A stretch of DNA of 64,000 nt, taken from Kalmanozyma brasiliensis GHG001 (lineage: Eukaryota > Basidiomycota > Ustilaginomycetes > Ustilaginales). Made by a program: the position numbers and the translations under genes. Within the stretch, counting starts at the first letter, position 1; each line of letters opens with the position of its first letter. Under the pieces are notes generated by a model, which saw only the letters and a program-made list of their open reading frames with translations, was not told the origin of the DNA and did no database searches. Of the stretch, positions 1 to 9,926 are shown in pieces. The stretch lies in contig NW_015961951.1 in NCBI RefSeq assembly GCF_000497045.1, forward strand, positions 372,001 through 436,000, written 5' to 3'.

Positions 1-324
1 CCTGCGTGCCCATTGTCGCGGCTGTCTACCTCCTCAGAGTACGTGTTTGCTTCAAGCAGCCTTTGCCATCGTTTCAGCACTGACATGACCTCAGGTCTAC
101 CTCGCTCTTTGCCGACTGTGCTGCAGATTCTCGGACGCCGCTCGCCCAAGCTGGTCTACGTCGAATCGTTCGCTCGCGTCAAGAGCTTCTCGCTCACTGC
201 CAAGTTGATACGACCTTTTGTGGATCGCTTCATCCTGCAATGGCCGCGAGACGCATCGAAAGTCACACAAGAGGCGAGGGCGAAGGCGACGTCCAACACC
301 TTCTATTCGGGCTGGCTCGTCTGA
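1..324 (+). CDS. ALG14: UDP-GlcNAc transferase subunit Alg14, C-terminal part (5' cut by window)
   Basis: Alg14 is the ER-membrane anchor that recruits the catalytic subunit Alg13 to add the second GlcNAc to dolichol-PP-GlcNAc in N-glycan precursor synthesis. Two exon pieces are visible. The first is read from base 3 and gives CVPIVAAVYLLR, ending at base 38. A GTACGT donor starts at 39, a CTGAC branch-like site lies at 80-84, and a CTGCAG acceptor ends at 126, giving an 88-nt phase-0 intron. The second exon, 127-324, begins ILGRRSPKLVYVESFARVKS; YVESFARV followed by FVDRFILQWP is the family signature near the C-terminus, and the protein ends in YSGWLV. The upstream exons, with the membrane segment, lie outside the window. 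It ends 132 bp from the convergent WW gene. The family call rests on recognised motifs; the exon join is inferred from splice signals and frame. Confidence 0.85.
   Translation, partial: PACPLSRLSTSSEYVFASSSLCHRFSTDMTSGLPRSLPTVLQILGRRSPKLVYVESFARVKSFSLTAKLIRPFVDRFILQWPRDASKVTQEARAKATSNTFYSGWLV
39..126 (+). other. Spliceosomal intron in ALG14
   Basis: An 88-nt intron with GTACGT donor, a CTGAC branch-like sequence about 43 nt before the end, and CTGCAG acceptor. Removing it joins two frames that together read like Alg14; leaving it in gives an unrelated stretch after the first twelve residues. Confidence 0.75.
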
Positions 325-456
325 CTCTATGACAATATAGCCATTCCACGCTGCTCTGGCAGACGAGCAGCCAGACATCGCAGCCAGACGTCGTTGAAGA
401 TTAGAACGAGCACTTCAGATTGCCAAATTAGTTGGAGCATGTCTGCTCTTGGACGC

Positions 457-2025
457 TCAGCTGGAAGCGGCTCCTCCCCACTGTCGCTTGTTCTGTGAGC
501 CTGTCGAGTTGATCGAGCTGAGATCGCGCGGCTGTCCCTTGGGCCCTGCCTGTCGCTGCTGATGCCCTTTCCCATCCCTCGCGTCTCTATCATTCCGGTT
601 TCCATTCCTTTCGGCGTTTCCTCTACTGTCTGACTGGGCGCGGGCGTCGCTTGCGTTGCCTGTTGTCGGCTTGTTTGAGTCAGAGCGTGGTGCGTCTTTT
701 CGAGGTGCTTGTCTTTGATCCTGAACACGCTCGCGCTCGCGCTCTCGTTCTCGTTCGCGCTCTCGGTCCCGACCACGATCGTCCCTACGATCGCGATCCC
801 GGTCTCTGGTGTCTGCATCTCTCGGTGCGGCGTCTCGCTGGCGATCACGCGGAGGATCACGCCTGTCATCTCGTCGAGCTTCATCGGCATATCGCGATGC
901 GCCTCTTGCACCGTCACCGCTGGGTCGCCAGGAGTCACCCGTCAGCCTGTCGCGAGGAGTGTCATCGCCCCATCGACCATCCTTGCGGCGATCGTCTCGG
1001 TCGGTGCGCGGTCGCTTTCCGTCGTCGGCCTTGGCATCGCGATTCGAAGCTTGTTGGTTCGACTCGCCTCTGGCACGTCCCTGTGCATTCTCTTGCCCGC
1101 CGTTGCCTCTCTTGCGCTTCCCTCCTGCTTCGCCTTGCCTTTGCTGGGAGTCAGTTGATTTCTGATTGCCTTGCTGCTGCTGCTTCGAATCGACCGGGTC
1201 CGACTGACGCTGAGCTGAACCTTTGATGCTGAATCCTTGCTCCACTTTCGCATCTTCTTTGGCCCTGGACGAGTCATCCTTCCGACCCGAATCCTGTTGC
1301 CTCTGTCTGCCGTTGTCCTGGCCTCGATCGCGACCGTCGCGTCCTCGCTGCGCAGACACTGCTGCAGCAGCCGCATCCGCCCTTGCAACGTCCCTCGCGC
1401 GCTTCTTCTTGTTCTTCTTTTTCTTCTTTGATTGCTCCGCACCTGAGCCAGAGCCAGAGCCCGTCTTGGCATCGGCCGCCGACCTGGAGCCTTGTTGCGG
1501 CGCTCGATCGCGAGACTGACTGCCAACGGTAGGTTTGGTCCAGCTGCTCTCGCCCGACCTCTCGTTGTAGTAGTAGACCTCGCCGTCAGACGAGCGTGAC
1601 TTGATGGCCCTCCAGCCGGGGGCGAGATCGTCGCTGTCGTCCCTCTTTCGGTCGTCTGTACCTCTACGGCGGTCGCCTTCCGTGGTCCTAGGGGTATCCG
1701 AGTCCGTCTTGTCGGCGATCCTAGCATCTTTGGCGGCGGCATCCAATGCTTGCTCTTTGTCGGCAGTCACAGCTGCAGCACCTGCCTCGTCGGCGCCAGC
1801 GGCAGCCTCATCGGGAGTACCCGACGATCCCACAGCATCCTCGGCCGCCTCCGCAATTTTGGCTTCTTGAAGTGTTGCCTCCTCCTCCTTCTCCGGAGTC
1901 CCTTCCGCAGAGCCCTCGTCCGCTTGTGCCGCATCGTCCAAAGTGAGGCTCACCTCATCCTGACCAGCGACCGGTGCTACAAGCTCGTCCTCGCCATAGT
2001 CGATGGCTTCTTCGTCGTCCAGCAT
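457..2025 (-). CDS. WW-domain protein with long RD/RE-rich charged region
   Basis: A 522-residue protein. The N-terminus is acidic and starts MLDDEEAIDYGEDELV. An Ala/Glu-rich stretch follows to about residue 125. One WW domain sits at about residues 135-167, with the opening W in APGW, a central YYY, the second W in SSWTKP and the closing Pro. The remainder is highly charged low complexity with RD, RE and Q runs, including an alternating RE repeat near residues 425-440. WW domains bind Pro-rich ligands, and RD/RE-rich tails are common in nuclear RNA-processing proteins, so a role in pre-mRNA processing is plausible but inferred. It is divergent from CFT1, sharing a 495-bp promoter region. 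The start is the first ATG of an open frame. I do not recognise a named orthologue. Confidence 0.8.
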   Translation of the reverse strand: MLDDEEAIDYGEDELVAPVAGQDEVSLTLDDAAQADEGSAEGTPEKEEEATLQEAKIAEAAEDAVGSSGTPDEAAAGADEAGAAAVTADKEQALDAAAKDARIADKTDSDTPRTTEGDRRRGTDDRKRDDSDDLAPGWRAIKSRSSDGEVYYYNERSGESSWTKPTVGSQSRDRAPQQGSRSAADAKTGSGSGSGAEQSKKKKKNKKKRARDVARADAAAAAVSAQRGRDGRDRGQDNGRQRQQDSGRKDDSSRAKEDAKVEQGFSIKGSAQRQSDPVDSKQQQQGNQKSTDSQQRQGEAGGKRKRGNGGQENAQGRARGESNQQASNRDAKADDGKRPRTDRDDRRKDGRWGDDTPRDRLTGDSWRPSGDGARGASRYADEARRDDRRDPPRDRQRDAAPRDADTRDRDRDRRDDRGRDRERERERERERERVQDQRQAPRKDAPRSDSNKPTTGNASDARAQSDSRGNAERNGNRNDRDARDGKGHQQRQAGPKGQPRDLSSINSTGSQNKRQWGGAASS

Positions 2026-2520
2026 GCTCGATCCCGTCTATGTCTGGGAGATGAAAAGACAGCGAGCAGGCGTGCAAGCTGCGTCTATGATCCGATGACA
2101 GATGAAGATGGTGGTAGTACAAGCCCAGCAGGCGTTCAACGACGTTCCGGCTCACTTTGCTGCAAGGACTTGCGGAAGACCCTATCGGTGCTCGTGCCTG
2201 AATGCAATCACAGTCAACTGCAGCATCAGGCACGGCAGACGCGTCGTCCAGAGATGAGAAATGCTCCCTTTTCCTGCTTCATTTTGGGCTGCTGCTGCTC
2301 TCTGCCCTTCTTTTCTTCTCGAGTTCTGTCACTTTGGCTGGCTGGCTCTTCTCGGAATTCGGGCGTGGGATTGGGTGCGCTTTCGGTTGGCTGTTACTCT
2401 TTCCAATGACCGTGCGAAGTCGGTTCTTCTCATCAACCAGCTTCCACACCTCGCTGCGCTGTTCGTCATCCGCAAATCATCTGACGCAGCGTCCAAGCCA
2501 AGCTGTGAGCCTCTGCCATC
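2026..2520. promoter_or_regulatory. Divergent promoter region between the WW-protein gene and CFT1
   Basis: This 495-bp stretch lies between two start codons that face away from each other. It has pyrimidine-rich patches (for example around 2265-2340) as expected for fungal promoter or leader sequence. I see no convincing TATA element or coding potential. Confidence 0.5.
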
Positions 2521-5500
2521 ATGGCGAGCGGATACTTGCAGCAAGAGGTCGCGCCTGGCGGTTGCAGCCATGCCGTCTTCCTCAACTTGCATTACCACAG
2601 CCCCGCACCTTCCACATCACAGCAAGTCAATCAACATCGTGGGCGACTCCGTACACAGCTCGTCACAGCACGCGATGACCTGCTCACCATCTACGACGTC
2701 TACGAGCGCTCGACAGCCTCTTCGTCGATGAGCACAACCACCAGCAACGGCACAGGACAGGGATCAAGCTCCTCCTGTAGCCCTTCTACTTCACACAAGC
2801 TCGTCATGGCACGCAAACACAACCTGTTTGGCGCCGTCACCGGGCTACAGACGGTACAGACTCTATCAAGCGACAAGGACGGCCGTGACCGCTTGCTCGT
2901 CTCGTTCAAAGATGCCAAGCTCGCGCTCCTAGAGTGGAACGATGCCACCGACGACCTCGAGACCGTCTCCATCCACACCTACGAGCGTGCCCCTCAGCTT
3001 CTCAATGGAGCACCTCACCTTTTCCAGCCCATCCTCAACGTCGATCCGCTCTCCAGATGTGCTGCGCTACTTCTCCCGCACGATGCGCTGGCCATCCTGC
3101 CTTTCTATCGCGATGTCGCCGACTTTGATTTCGACGATGACCTCAATCTCGATCTCGTCAAGGACGACGCGGCAGCCGTAGCAGCAGCAGCTGACATGGA
3201 GAGTCTGCCCTACTCGCCCTCGTTCGTTCTCACCATGCGCGAGGTGGACCCAAAGATTCGCAACCTGCAGGACTTTTGCTTCCTCCCAGGTTTCCAGAAG
3301 CCGACCGTGGCTGTACTCTTCTCAAGCACGCCGACATGCACCGGTCTGCTGGCCGAGCGGAAGGACACCTTCTCCGTCTACCTCTTCACGCTCGACCTCT
3401 CCGCATCGCTCGATGGCACCACGCTCGGCTCGGCTGCTGATGCTTTGGACGATGGCACCATACGATCCGCTCACCCTGTCGTGACGACCAGCTCAGCACT
3501 CCCCTACGACTGCCTCTACATGGTCTCATGTCCGCAGACCCTCGGAGGTGTCCTCGTCGTATGCATGTCTTCCATCCTGCATGTCGATCAGAGCGGCAGA
3601 GTCGTGGTCACAGCCCTCAACCAGTGGTTCCAGACAATATCAGCCATCGAGCCCGAATCTGTGCTCGACTCCACCGGCATCGCGGATCTGCAAAGCTCTC
3701 AGCTCATCTTCACCTCCGAAACTGATGGTGTGCTGACGTTGAGTAGTGGCGACATGTATCGATTCCGCTGTCAGATGGACGGTCGAAGTGTCGAAGGCAT
3801 ACGTCTGGAGCGCATGGAGGAGTCGTCCGTCGAGACAGAGGAGCTCGCCCCTGCCATGGGGCCACCTCCTTCCTGTCTCGCTCTCGCACCGCGTTCTTCC
3901 AGCTCGTTGTCGTCCACTTCCAGTGGCTACCTCTTCGGTGCTTCCATGTCAGGCGACTCGACGTTGTACGACTTGATGCCCATCAAGAAGCCTCTCAAGC
4001 CGGAAGACGGAGCAGATGCGGACCAAGTCAAAGCGGAAGCAGCGGCATCTTCCAACAACGACATGGATCTCGACCTCGACGACGACCTCTACGGCGCCTC
4101 AGATGCTATCGGTGGTGGCAGCGCAAAGGCTCAAAATGCCAGCAAAGAAAGAATGGTCCTCGCTGTGCGCAAGGCGGATGAGATTTGCTCGCACGGCCAG
4201 CTGCACAGCATCGCGAGGCGGAAGCTTCCCGCGAGCGAGCCTGGCTCGTCGAAGCGGTATGGGCTGGTAGGCGCGTGCGGATCCGGCAGCCAGGCCGGTC
4301 TTGCCTATATGGATCCTCGCTTCGTGCCAGAGGGCCGCACCCAGCTTGTTCCGGCCACGACATCGGACGACCAAAGCAAGGGCACTCGAACCTTTTCCAA
4401 GGTCTGGGTCGTTGGCAGAGGGGCCGACGGCGATGTGCAGATGATTGCGTCGGACTCGGACGGCGGATCGTCCATCGCCTTCTCAGCGCCAGCTCAAGCC
4501 AGCAGCTCATCGCACTCACAGTCGCAACAACCATCCGCCTGGACGAGCATTAAGGAGCTGTCAGAAGGAGCTACTCTCTGCGCGGGTAGCCTATTAGGTG
4601 GAGGTGCTGTAGCGCGTATCACTGCCAGCAGCCTGCAAGTCTTGTCTTCCGACACGTTCGACGTTCTGAACGAGACCACAGTGATGCAACCGGACCAGGG
4701 CAGCATACTTCACGCCAGCCTTGATGCCGAGCAGTACGCGGTCATTCACACCTCTGATGACGCTACACTGCTCTATCGCTACGACGCAGCTCAACAGCAG
4801 TTCGAACCGATCGATGTGTCCGCGGCTCTCGGCGCCACGCCGCTGCTTTCAGCGAACGTGTTCAGAGATACGTACGGTGACATTGAGCGGGCTCGCCGAC
4901 CAGGTGCCAAGTCCGCCAATGGAGATGCAGCTACTGCATCTGTCAAGGCTGCTCCAGTCGCCGTGGCCGCGTCCCGCCCGCTCTCGTCCCTGCAGGACGA
5001 CGACGAAGAAGTCGACTACGGCGAGGACGACGAAGAGACATTTGCAAACGGCCACGCCCAGTCCAACGGCGATGTCAAGCCTGCCAACGGAGCATCCTCA
5101 CCATCTGCCGACCCGGCCTACCTCTTCGCACTGGACTCCGACGGCGTCGGCAGCATCTTTTCGCTACCTGACTTGCAGCTCGTATGGAAGAACGCAAGTC
5201 TCGCGGCGCAGCCCCAGCGACTCCGCTACGAACAGCGCAGTCACACCGAACTCGCCTCCGAGCAGAAGGCGGTGCTGACCATGGCGGTGGCCCAACACAT
5301 CGGCGACACGCTGTGCATCACTTCGCTGACGAGCGACAACTTCCTCACTGTCTACCGGAGCAACTCGTGGGCGCCCGCGGACGAGGTGGACAAGGCGAGG
5401 GCGCAGATCCGCCAAGCAGGACGGGTGGGCGATGAGGGCGCGCTGGGGTTGATGTTCAACAAGGTGCTCGTGCATGTGCTTGCCGCTCCTGGTGCGCGCT

Positions 5501-7284
5501 CGTACGACCTGGATGGCGGGGTCAAGACAGGCTACCGGTCGGGGACTGTGCAGCTCGAGCCGGTGCGGATACCGCCGCGAGGCGAGCAGGCTGATGGTGG
5601 TGGATGCAACGCTCTCGCTGTGCTGGGTGGAGGTCATGAAGCGCAAGCGAGCATCCTGTGCTGGACTGAACAGGGTTCTTATCGTCTTCTTGACTGGCCC
5701 GAGGGGGATCTTTCATCCCTCTCATCCATTCCTACAACACAATCCTCTACCGCCAGCCTTGCCTACTGCACCCGTGCCGGCCATCTCTACCTCGCCCGCA
5801 TCCCACCTGCGCTCTACACGTCCCCCGACTGGCTCACCACAATCCACCTCACCGGCCGGACCTACACGCATGTCGTCTCGCACGATCCCACCCACACCGT
5901 CATCGCAGCCTCCATCCAACCCTGTCGCTTCATCCTGTTCGACGAGGACGGCGAGCCGATCCGCACCTCCAACATCGATGAGGAAACCGCCCACACGCTC
6001 CATCCCACGCACTCCTCTCGCGGTGCGCTCGAACTCTTCATCGACGAAGACCGCACCACCGCCTCGGACGGCTACGAGTTCGAGGCGAACGAAACCGTCA
6101 CCTCGCTGGAAACGGTCATCCTCGACGCGCCCTCTTCTTTCTCGGGACGCAAAACCTTCATCGCAGCTGGCACCACCACCTTCCACGGCGAAGACCGCAC
6201 CTCCAAAGGTAGCGTCTACCTCTTCGAGATCATCGAAGTCGTTTCCTCCCGCTATTCCATCGGTCGGGATTTGCGTTTGAAGCTCATCTGCACCGACGAC
6301 GCCCGAGGACCCGTCACAGCCATCGCCCACCTGAACGGGTTTTTGATCACCACATGCGGTCAAAAACTCTTCGTTCGCGCACTGGAGAAGGAAGAGTGGC
6401 TGATCAGTGTGGCGTTCCTCGACTGTCCGTTGTACATCACCTCCATTCGGGTGGTCAAGAACTTCCTCCTGCTGAGTGACGCCAAGAAGGCGTTGATGTT
6501 TTTGGCGTTTCAGGAGGAACCGTATCGGTTTGTCGAGTTGGGCAGGGAGGTGAACGAGTATCATGCCTCCCTTGGGGGGTTCCTCGTGCATGGGGAGAGG
6601 TTGGCGTTGATCTCGACCAGCGGGGTGGCTTTGGGGGGTCATACGGGTTTCGGGTTGGGCGAGGGGGTGGTGAGGTTGTACGAGTATGCACCGCACCTGG
6701 CGAGTGGAGGGACACGGTTGGTGCTCAAGACCGAGTTTCAGACGTCTTCCGCCGCAACGGGGTGCGTGGGGCTGCATGGACGATGGTTGTCCGATTCCGA
6801 ACTGCGAGGGAGGGAGGAGGGACGCAACAAGCTGCTTCTCGCCAAAGCCAACGGTGCACTCGAATCTCTTTCGAGCGTCGACGAGAGGGTGGCCAAGCGG
6901 TTGCATCTGTTGCAAGGCCAATTGGTAAGGTCCGTCATGCACACCGCTGCGCTTAATCCTCGGGCGTTTAGGGCGGTAAGGAACGACTTTGTATCCCGAC
7001 CCCTCGCCAAAGGCGTCCTGGACGCAAGGGCCCTAGATGGATTCACCTGGTTGAGCAGACCAAAGATGTTGGAGGCCGTCCGGACGTTGAAGGGCCTCTG
7101 GGACGGGTTGGACACGATCAAGCCCGATCAGAAGAGGAAACGCCAAGAGGAAGACGAGGAGGAGGAGGCCGAAGAAGAGGACTTTGACAGGCAGGAACAG
7201 CTGCGGCTGCAGTCGGAACACAAACGTGTCCAGCTCGTGCTCAAGGATCTGCTGCGCTTGCGATTGGGGTTCGAACAGGTCTAG
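2521..7284 (+). CDS. CFT1: Cleavage and polyadenylation specificity factor large subunit (Cft1/CPSF160)
   Basis: A 1587-residue intronless protein of the CPSF160/Cft1 family, which scaffolds the poly(A)-signal recognition module of the pre-mRNA 3'-end processing complex in the nucleus. Visible family features are the N-terminal propeller segments (NLFGAVTGLQTVQTLSS, then LLVSFKDAKLALLEWN at about residues 97-140), IRNLQDFCFLPGFQKP near 245, and the CPSF_A C-terminal region at about 1170-1560, with ELGREVNEYHASLGGF near 1340. The length fits fungal Cft1 with inserts. Inserts include a Ser-rich loop near 660 and an acidic loop DDDEEVDYGEDDEETF near 820-840. A Lys/Glu-rich stretch at about 1540-1560 lies close to the C-terminus. 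The start ATG follows directly on the leader, with no in-frame alternative upstream. Its 3' end faces RPS26, 361 bp away. Confidence 0.93.
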   Translation: MASGYLQQEVAPGGCSHAVFLNLHYHSPAPSTSQQVNQHRGRLRTQLVTARDDLLTIYDVYERSTASSSMSTTTSNGTGQGSSSSCSPSTSHKLVMARKHNLFGAVTGLQTVQTLSSDKDGRDRLLVSFKDAKLALLEWNDATDDLETVSIHTYERAPQLLNGAPHLFQPILNVDPLSRCAALLLPHDALAILPFYRDVADFDFDDDLNLDLVKDDAAAVAAAADMESLPYSPSFVLTMREVDPKIRNLQDFCFLPGFQKPTVAVLFSSTPTCTGLLAERKDTFSVYLFTLDLSASLDGTTLGSAADALDDGTIRSAHPVVTTSSALPYDCLYMVSCPQTLGGVLVVCMSSILHVDQSGRVVVTALNQWFQTISAIEPESVLDSTGIADLQSSQLIFTSETDGVLTLSSGDMYRFRCQMDGRSVEGIRLERMEESSVETEELAPAMGPPPSCLALAPRSSSSLSSTSSGYLFGASMSGDSTLYDLMPIKKPLKPEDGADADQVKAEAAASSNNDMDLDLDDDLYGASDAIGGGSAKAQNASKERMVLAVRKADEICSHGQLHSIARRKLPASEPGSSKRYGLVGACGSGSQAGLAYMDPRFVPEGRTQLVPATTSDDQSKGTRTFSKVWVVGRGADGDVQMIASDSDGGSSIAFSAPAQASSSSHSQSQQPSAWTSIKELSEGATLCAGSLLGGGAVARITASSLQVLSSDTFDVLNETTVMQPDQGSILHASLDAEQYAVIHTSDDATLLYRYDAAQQQFEPIDVSAALGATPLLSANVFRDTYGDIERARRPGAKSANGDAATASVKAAPVAVAASRPLSSLQDDDEEVDYGEDDEETFANGHAQSNGDVKPANGASSPSADPAYLFALDSDGVGSIFSLPDLQLVWKNASLAAQPQRLRYEQRSHTELASEQKAVLTMAVAQHIGDTLCITSLTSDNFLTVYRSNSWAPADEVDKARAQIRQAGRVGDEGALGLMFNKVLVHVLAAPGARSYDLDGGVKTGYRSGTVQLEPVRIPPRGEQADGGGCNALAVLGGGHEAQASILCWTEQGSYRLLDWPEGDLSSLSSIPTTQSSTASLAYCTRAGHLYLARIPPALYTSPDWLTTIHLTGRTYTHVVSHDPTHTVIAASIQPCRFILFDEDGEPIRTSNIDEETAHTLHPTHSSRGALELFIDEDRTTASDGYEFEANETVTSLETVILDAPSSFSGRKTFIAAGTTTFHGEDRTSKGSVYLFEIIEVVSSRYSIGRDLRLKLICTDDARGPVTAIAHLNGFLITTCGQKLFVRALEKEEWLISVAFLDCPLYITSIRVVKNFLLLSDAKKALMFLAFQEEPYRFVELGREVNEYHASLGGFLVHGERLALISTSGVALGGHTGFGLGEGVVRLYEYAPHLASGGTRLVLKTEFQTSSAATGCVGLHGRWLSDSELRGREEGRNKLLLAKANGALESLSSVDERVAKRLHLLQGQLVRSVMHTAALNPRAFRAVRNDFVSRPLAKGVLDARALDGFTWLSRPKMLEAVRTLKGLWDGLDTIKPDQKRKRQEEDEEEEAEEEDFDRQEQLRLQSEHKRVQLVLKDLLRLRLGFEQV

Positions 7285-7645
7285 AGCCCGACAAAGATGG
7301 TCAATCGACAAAGCGTCCAAACACAAGACGATATGGGTCGTGGTTGTGAGTTTCGTGGATTGCAGCTGTGTGTGATGTGCCCCCCTTTCCAGAACGCCGA
7401 CTCGGCTCATCTCAAAGAGGTCGATCGACAATGATTCTGTATCACAAACACCAGGCGAGACAAGATGGTTGGTTTTAGGAGAAGAATGGCATTTGGCATG
7501 CGCGTATGATGTGTAGGTTGCGTATCAACGACTCTCAATCGAGCCTCTGACACTTTTGTTGCGGCCTCATCTCATCGAGACTCGAACCGCATATGAATGT
7601 ACATGTGATTTTGTGCAAGGGAAACCGTAACCGAGCTCGGAACGC
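7285..7645. other. Tail-to-tail interval between CFT1 and RPS26
   Basis: 361 bp between two converging stop codons, expected to hold both 3' UTRs and poly(A) sites. No other feature was recognised. Confidence 0.5.
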
Positions 7646-8896
7646 TTAGGCGCGCTGGGCCTGGGCCTGGGCGAGGGCGGGGTTGATCTTCTTGCCGTCC
7701 TTGTTGAAGCGGACGCGGGGAGGGGGCAGACGGCTGCGGCGACCCTCGCGCGAACGGACACGGACAATGTGAGCGTGGATGGCGCACGAGACACAGTAGA
7801 CCACCTTGATGTACAGCTTGGGCAGCGCGTACTCCTGGTAGACCGACGCCTCGGACAGATCACGGATGGCAGCGGCCTCGACAATGTTGCGCACAGTGAA
7901 TCGCTTGATGGCCTTGTCCTTGGGGACAGCGCGCGAGCAGTTGGAGCATCGCACAAAGGTTACGTGGCCTCGGCCGGACTTGTTGCGGCTGTGGAGGGTG
8001 AGGTAGGGGAAGATGAAGGGTGGAGATGCGTGTCAGCAGGCATGAACGTGTCGTGCGAGGTTGTCGTAACGTCGAAAGCAAGTCGAAGCAAGCATGAACA
8101 GTCGGGGCAGAAGTCAGAGACCAAGTCGAGCTGTAGCCAGAGCTCCGCCGACGAGGACGTGACGTGCACGGTCGGGTGTGAGGCGATGCTGATCCGAAGA
8201 GCGCGTCTGTGTAGACAAAAAGGACCTTGTCGAGCTCCTGGTGATATGTTGTATGGTGCGGTGGACTTCGAGACTGGGACTGGGGAGATCATGTTGAGAG
8301 TCGAGCGTGCACAAGAGCGTTCGGTGCAGGCAGGGAGCGAAGAATGCAGGACAGAGCCGGGCGCAACCGCAACTGATGCGAACTACGAAGCGTAGCGGCA
8401 GTGACAGTCTCGATCGAGGTCCCAAAGACTGCTCTGGCCTTCATCTCAACCCGGAGCTGCTACCAAAGCCGCATGGTGGACGAGTCGGTGGTGATCTCGG
8501 TCGAGCTGTGTCACCGAGCGCTTTCATCCTGATCCCTGTCTCTAATCCGGACCATCATCGTGTACGGCTTTTTGGCTCGCTTGTTCCTGTCAATCGAGCC
8601 CAATCCTCGACACATCTTCCTCTTCCTCCGTTTGTCGCAATGGTCGCTGTCTGAGCTCGCTGTGGTGTGTTCGCGATGTCTGATCTCGACGCTGCGCACT
8701 GGTGATGGTGTTATGGTCTGAGATATGCCCTGGTCTCTGTCGACATTAAACGTCGGCTTGTTGTCGATGTTCTCTGAGCTGAGCTTGGCTTGGCTGATCT
8801 GGGTGCTGACGTCGTGTTCACGCTGCATTGCTTCGATGTGCTTTCGACGATGTGTGCTGTCGAAACTTACCCGCCGGATCGTCTCTTCTTAGTCAT
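7646..8896 (-). CDS. RPS26: 40S ribosomal protein S26 (two exons)
   Basis: eS26 is a small-subunit protein at the mRNA exit channel. Exon 1 is only 26 nt (8896 down to 8871) and encodes MTKKRRSG plus two bases. A GTAAGT donor begins at 8870. Exon 2 runs from 7988 to the TAA at 7646, after a CCACAG acceptor. The join gives [18 protein letters not shown], continuing into [21 protein letters not shown], the invariant S26 N-terminus. The zinc-site Cys pairs are in RCSNC and YCVSC. The spliced protein is 122 residues, normal for the family, with a short Ala/Gln tail. Exon 2 alone lacks the conserved basic N-terminus, so the short first exon is needed. The 882-nt intron is about eight times longer than others in this window. 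The identity is certain; the splice junctions are inferred from consensus and frame. Confidence 0.95.
7989..8870 (-). other. Long (882-nt) first intron of RPS26
   Basis: The donor GTAAGT is at 8870-8865 and the acceptor CCACAG ends at 7989. Long first introns close to the ATG are typical of fungal ribosomal-protein genes and are often involved in expression control. I looked for an intron-encoded box C/D snoRNA on the sense strand and did not find a C box with a usable downstream CTGA. Confidence 0.75.
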
Positions 8897-9926
8897 TTTG
8901 GATAGTCTTGATGGTGAGGAACGAGAAGATGGTGACGAGCTCGCGCTTGACTGTCTTGACAGGCTGTTGCTGGGCAGGCTCCTTCGCTCGCTCGACAAGC
9001 TGACTGGCACACTGTGCAGGTCCAAGCCGTGTTTCTAGCAATCGAGGCGCCGCGCTGAGCTGCCTCACACCGGACAGATGGACTGGCGACCTCTTCAAGG
9101 CAGCTCATCGCAGTGCTGAGTACTTCTTCGTCAACCAGGCACTAGATGACTCTTGCCAGGATCGGCCCTCACTCCGAAATTCTTCTCACTGCTTCGGCCG
9201 AGGTCATGTGACATGCTGGTAAAGCTCGAGCTGTCGAAGTTTGCGATCTGACATCTCCAGAAAGGCAAAACTCGGTGACACCGACAGGCAAGGTCTAACA
9301 ATGATTGTTTTTGACGCACGTGATGAGCCCGCGACCTAGACAGGGTCTCGCGTTGTAAATTTCCTTGTGCGCCTGATAGTCGCGGATGTGACTTTGTGGA
9401 GAAGGCAGTGATATGCAGTCCAACAGCGCTTCGTCAAAGTGTCATTTTGCCTTGTCCTCCCACCTTCCACGACCGCCATCATCATCTACCAGACTCGAGG
9501 TCCGCCCCCAGACAGTGCACACGCCTGAACACCAGGACACCGGACGGTTCTCGTGGAACCTCATCGCTGCCCTTCGATACACTCGTCTCAACCCCAGCCA
9601 CGTTGGGAGCGCTGCAGCATCACAGTTACCGTCTTCCCTGTCGATCCAGCGTGGCATCAAGAGCCCTCTTCGACGCTCGGTACATCCTTGCTTCATCTGT
9701 GTGCGCCGTGCTAAGCTCTGGCTCGGTAGAGCAGCCGCCTTGGCATTCACGCATCCACCCACACGTTTCGCTCCAGACTTCATTTTCGCAGTCTTGCACG
9801 CACAGGCTTCTGCCGCGCTACTTCATTTGGTCACATTGATCAGGGCAGCGACACATCAACACCGTTCAAGCTCGCACAAGTGCACTAGGCCCTCACTCTC
9901 ATCCTTCTTCTCTTCACCAACTCAAC
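8897..9926. promoter_or_regulatory. Divergent upstream region of RPS26 and the 1997-residue protein gene
   Basis: About 1 kb between two outward-facing start codons. The right end (roughly 9840-9926) becomes C/T-rich just before the ATG at 9927, consistent with a leader. Open frames in this stretch have no recognisable domain and are read as chance. No clear TATA element was found. Confidence 0.45.

Noticed and set aside
5722..6942. 406-codon antisense frame within CFT1
   Set aside because: Fully inside a conserved coding region and without domain features; a shadow frame.
7769..8395. 208-codon plus-strand frame across RPS26 exon 2 and intron
   Set aside because: Antisense to a conserved ribosomal-protein exon; no domain and no promoter-like context.
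8540..8565. Possible box C (GATGATGG) of a C/D snoRNA on the minus strand of the RPS26 intron
   Set aside because: The C box has a mismatch and no CTGA D box follows at a suitable distance on that strand.
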